A DNA stretch of 22,323 bases from Selaginella moellendorffii (taxonomy: Eukaryota > Streptophyta > Lycopodiopsida > Selaginellales > Selaginellaceae), in contig NW_003314378.1 of assembly GCF_000143415.4 (NCBI RefSeq), forward strand, positions 501,022 to 523,344, given 5' to 3'. Of the stretch, positions 19,368-22,323 are shown one piece after another. Below the pieces are notes generated by a model that saw only the letters and a program-made list of their open reading frames with translations, made no database searches and was not told the origin of the DNA. The number at the start of each line of letters is the position of its first letter. The stretch's first letter is position 1. Made by a program: the position numbers and the translations under genes.

Positions 19368-21156
19368 TGTGAGCCACAAAATCCCTAGGCCCCAAAGTGG
19401 AGCCGGAAGGGCACCACATGGTAGTGGCCGAAGCGAGAGCCAAACGAGCGTAACACGTTTGGACCAAAAGCTCCGACTTGAAAAGTCAAGAGCGGGAGTG
19501 GAACTCCCAACGAAGTGCTCGAGGAACGAGCACAAAGCGAGCAAAAGGCGAGGCTCCAAAAAGGGACCCAAAAGGACCAACACATGACACGTGGGAGTGT
19601 CCGAGATGGACTCGAGTTGGAGTCCGAAGTGGAGTCCGAAGTGGAGTCCGAGATGGACTCGAGTTGGAGTCCGAAGTGGAGTCCGAAGTGGAGTCCGAGA
19701 TGGACCCGAGATGGAGTCCGAGATGGAGTCCGAAGTGGAGTCCGAGGTGGACCCGAGTTGGAGTCCGAAGTGGAGTCCGAGATGGAGTCCGAGATGGAGT
19801 CCGAGATGGAGTCCGAGGTGGACCCGAGATGGACCCGAGATGGACCCGAAATGGAGTCCGAGATGGACCCGAGATGGAGTCCGAGATGGAGTCCGAGATG
19901 GACCCGAGATGGACCCGAGATGGAGTCCGAGATGGAGTCCGAGATGGAGTCCGAGATGGAGTCCGAGATGGAGTCCGAGATGGAGTCCGAGATGGAGTCC
20001 GAAGTCGAGACCGAGACCGGGACCGAGACCGAGACCGAGACTGAGATCGGGACCGAGACCGAGACCGAGGCCAAGGCCGAGACCAAGCCCGAGCCCGAGT
20101 CCGAGTCCGAATCCGAGTCCGAGTCCGAGTCCGAGTCCGAGTCCGAGTCTGGAGCCTGAGAGGGTGAAAGCCCAAAGCGTTCGTCTCCCAGACCCTGGGG
20201 GGTTTGGTGAGCTCCAAAAGTATAGTAAGGGGGAGGACTGCAGTGGAGCCAGTTTGGCCAGGAAAGGCCAGTTTGGCCCAGGAAGGCCAGACCCAGTGTT
20301 GAGTGATGAACTGACCACTGGGAAGTCCAAGACTAGAGTGAATACGGACCGACAAGCGGGGTAGCTTGGTGAAGTGTTCAAGAGCCGGCTCTAGTTCCCC
20401 CGGGAGATCGACTGGCCGATGCTCCCAGTCCAAGTGTGGGTGGCACTACCTACTTGGATACCAGGCATGGCTCAACGGAACCTCGCTCTAAGCCCATGGC
20501 TAGAGCACCTAAAGGTGATAGGTGGGGAGAGTACCCAGGTGGCTCGCGTAAGGCCACGGTGTTCCGAAATGTCGTCCCAAAGGCCCAGACTGTGGAAAGG
20601 AAGAGGAGCAGTCCTCTGGGGTAGTGACCAAGGACACAGTCGTGTGGTGAGGAAGTCCCAGAGGACCGTGGGACTTAGTGGTCGGGCCTGTGGGCCTCGA
20701 TCCAGTGGCAGTGTTGGCAAACACGGCCAGGGGCAGAAAGGGACTTGGTAGGAACTGACAAAGGGACTTTGGGGAAGGCAATTCCCCAGGTCTGTGGGCA
20801 TCCTAAGGATGCTAAGGAGTGGATCCAGGATGACCCCTCGTAGACAGATGGCCCAGTCTTGGAGAGACGGGATGGTGATGCAAGTGGTATTGGACCATTT
20901 GCGCAGCAAAGGTGAATGGGCATGGCCTTAGCGTAACGGGCCGAGATGTCAGTGGTACCTTTGGGTGTCGGTCATGGGATCGGACACGTGGAGCACTTGG
21001 ACCAAGTGCAAAGGTTGAGTGGCATGGATGCCATTCTCGGGGCTAGCAAGCCCCAAGTCCTGAATGGGACTTATGGAGGTTGTGAATGAGACTCCTCCAA
21101 GTGGTCGGAGGTGTGGTTAAGTGACTAAAGTAGAATGGAAAAATTAGTCGCTTACA
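19368..21156 (+). mobile_element. Solo LTR of family S, copy 1 (1789 bp)
   Basis: Begins TGTGAGCC and ends GCTTACA. The outermost bases are inverted repeats (TGTGAGC / TGTAAGC), and a perfect 5-bp target duplication, TTCGG, flanks it. The inserted DNA contains no gag-pol, so it is a solo LTR left by recombination, or a very simple non-autonomous element. It carries a long 12-bp/6-bp tandem array (19598-20152). It interrupts the integrase tail of the inverted gypsy copy. All long open frames inside it (up to 341 codons on the minus strand) come from the tandem array or are chance. Confidence 0.93.
19598..20152. repeat. 12-bp then 6-bp purine-rich tandem array
   Basis: To about 20005 the unit is GAGATGGAGTCC with GAAGTGGAGTCC and GAGATGGACCCG variants. 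From there it is GAGACC, then GAGTCC to about 20152. The plus strand is strongly purine-rich. Because both unit lengths are multiples of three, all six frames stay open and give low-complexity peptides (Glu/Ser/Met, Ser/Pro/Arg/Trp, Asp/Ser/Ile, Gly/Leu/His). Confidence 0.97.
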
Positions 21157-21161
21157 TTCGG
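21157..21161. repeat. Target-site duplication of solo LTR 1 (right)
   Basis: TTCGG, identical to 19363-19367. After it the gypsy integrase sequence resumes. Confidence 0.93.
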
Positions 21162-21339
21162 CAAACTCTACTCAGAGAAGTGGAAGAATACTTTATCAAA
21201 TACTGATCCCACGACCTAGCATCGGTAGCTCGTGGCAATTGCAATAGTAAACCCAGCTCCATTGGTAATATTAGATCATGACCATATAACAGTTTATATG
21301 GTGAAGCACTAATAGAACTCTGCACCCCTATGACATATG
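21162..21339 (-). mobile_element. Inverted copy of the gypsy integrase, part 2
   Basis: Reverse copy of left positions about 5594 to 5418. The minus-strand frame includes YTYVIGVQSSISASPYKLLYG and GHDLILPMELGLL, matching the left copy. The TGA stop at left 5582 is also present here. It is cut at 21339/21340 by solo LTR 2. The rest of the element should lie beyond the window. Confidence 0.93.
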
Positions 21340-22323
21340 TGTAAGCGACTAATTTTTCCATTTTACTTTAGTCACTTAACCACACCTCCGACCACTTGGA
21401 GGAGTCTCATTCACAACATCCATAAGTCCCAATTAGGACTTGGGGCTTGCTAGCCCCGAGAATGGCATCCATGCCACTCAACCTTTGCACTTGGTCTAAG
21501 TGCTCCACGTGTCCGATCCCATGATTGATACCCCAAGGTACCACCGACATATCGGCCCGTTACGCTGAGGCCATACCTATTCACCTTGGTCACACCAATG
21601 GTCCAACACCACCTGCATTCCCATCCCGTCTCTCAAAGACTGGGTCATCTGTCCATGAGGGATCATCCCAGATCCACTCCTTAACGTCCTTAGGATGCCT
21701 ACAGACATGGGGAATAGCCTTCCCCAATATCTCTGTTCTGGTCCCCACCAAGTCCCTTTTTGTCCTTGGCTGTGTTCGCCAATACTGCCACTGGATCAAG
21801 GCCCACCGGCCCAACCACTAAGTCCCACTATCCTCTAGGACTTCCTCACTGTGTGACTGTGTCCTTGGTCACCCCACCAGAGGGCTACCCCTCTTCCTTT
21901 CCACAGTCTGGGACTTTGGGACACCATTTCGGAACACCGTGGCCCTACGCGGGCCTCATGGGTACTCTCCTCGCCTTCCGCCTTTAGGTGCTCTAGCCAT
22001 GGGCTTAGAGCGAGGTTCCGTTGAGCCACGACAGGTATCCAAGTAGGTAGTACCACCCACACTTGGACTGGGAGCATCGGACAGTCGATCTCAAGGGGGA
22101 AGTAGAGCCGGCTCTTGAACACTTCACCAAGCTACCCCGCTTGTCGGCTTGTGTTCACTCTAGTCTTGGACTTCCCAGTGGGCAGCTCATCACCCAACAC
22201 TGGGTCCGGCCTTCCTGTGCCAAACTGGCCTTTCCTGGCCAAACTGGCTCTACTGCAGTCCTCCCCCTACTATACTTTTGGAGCTCACCAAACCCCCCAG
22301 GGTGCGTGCTGACGAAAGGGTGA
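21340..22323 (-). mobile_element. Solo LTR of family S, copy 2 (partial, reversed)
   Basis: Begins TGTAAGCG, the reverse complement of the end of copy 1, and matches copy 1 in reverse with a few percent differences until about 22310, where the window ends shortly before the tandem array would begin. The preceding ATATG (21335-21339) should be its target duplication. The open frames here mirror those in copy 1 and are not genes. Confidence 0.9.

Noticed and set aside
19356-20433. Open frames of 341, 315, 257, 233 and 214 codons on both strands
   Set aside because: They cross the 12-bp/6-bp tandem array, whose unit length is a multiple of three. All frames stay open and the peptides are pure low-complexity repeats inside a solo LTR.
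20419-20923. Overlapping ORFs of 60-145 codons in the 3' part of solo LTR 1
   Set aside because: They lie inside the LTR, mirror the frames in copies 2 and 3 without conserved reading frames, and have no recognisable domain.

Overview
This window looks like nuclear DNA from a seed plant with a large, repeat-rich genome. The evidence is a decayed Ty3/gypsy retrotransposon with short LTRs, three solo LTRs of one large LTR family, fragments of a plant-type PIG-T (GPI transamidase subunit) gene that still carry an intron-like gap, AT-rich intergenic DNA, and plant-style GT-AG introns. I cannot name the species. No complete, intact host gene is visible. Most long open frames are by-products of tandem repeats, or fragments of dead coding sequence.

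Layout. 1-1720: AT-rich flank holding an unrecognised short ORF and repeat 'B' (528-1043, minus orientation). 1721-6167: a complete but dead Ty3/gypsy element, in the order 5' LTR, gag, PR, RT, RNase H, IN, PPT, 3' LTR. 6168-6999: a PIG-T pseudogene fragment on the minus strand. 7016-9425: two diverged direct repeats of about 0.8 kb. 9426-10640: featureless AT-rich DNA. 10645-13990: decayed coding blocks, mainly a minus-strand multi-exon pseudogene of unknown family with a proline-rich tract. A solo LTR (11819-12974) sits inside one of its short introns. 14070-14490: a 96-bp fold-back minisatellite. 14690-14810: a 24-bp CT-rich minisatellite. 14890-16213: AT-rich DNA. 16214-18163: repeat B in plus orientation, merging into a 395-bp inverted repeat (about 99% identical arms) around a GC-richer 697-bp loop. 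18196-18794: a second PIG-T fragment, plus strand. 18795-21339: an inverted copy of the 3' end of the same gypsy element, split by solo LTR no. 1 (19368-21156, TSD TTCGG) and cut by solo LTR no. 2 (21340 to the window end, opposite orientation).

How the parts relate. 5418-6767 and 18196-21339 (minus the solo LTR) are an inverted segmental duplication. Both copies share the PIG-T/LTR junction and several pol stop codons, so the retroelement inserted once and was already dead when the segment was copied. Divergence estimated by eye gives an order of events. The gypsy insertion came first (its LTRs differ at about two dozen of 175 sites). The inverted duplication followed (about 10 differences over the LTR). 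The solo-LTR insertions into the right copy came after the duplication. The 395-bp palindrome arms look very young (3 differences). The main interest is this layered, nested inverted-repeat architecture, not any functional gene system.
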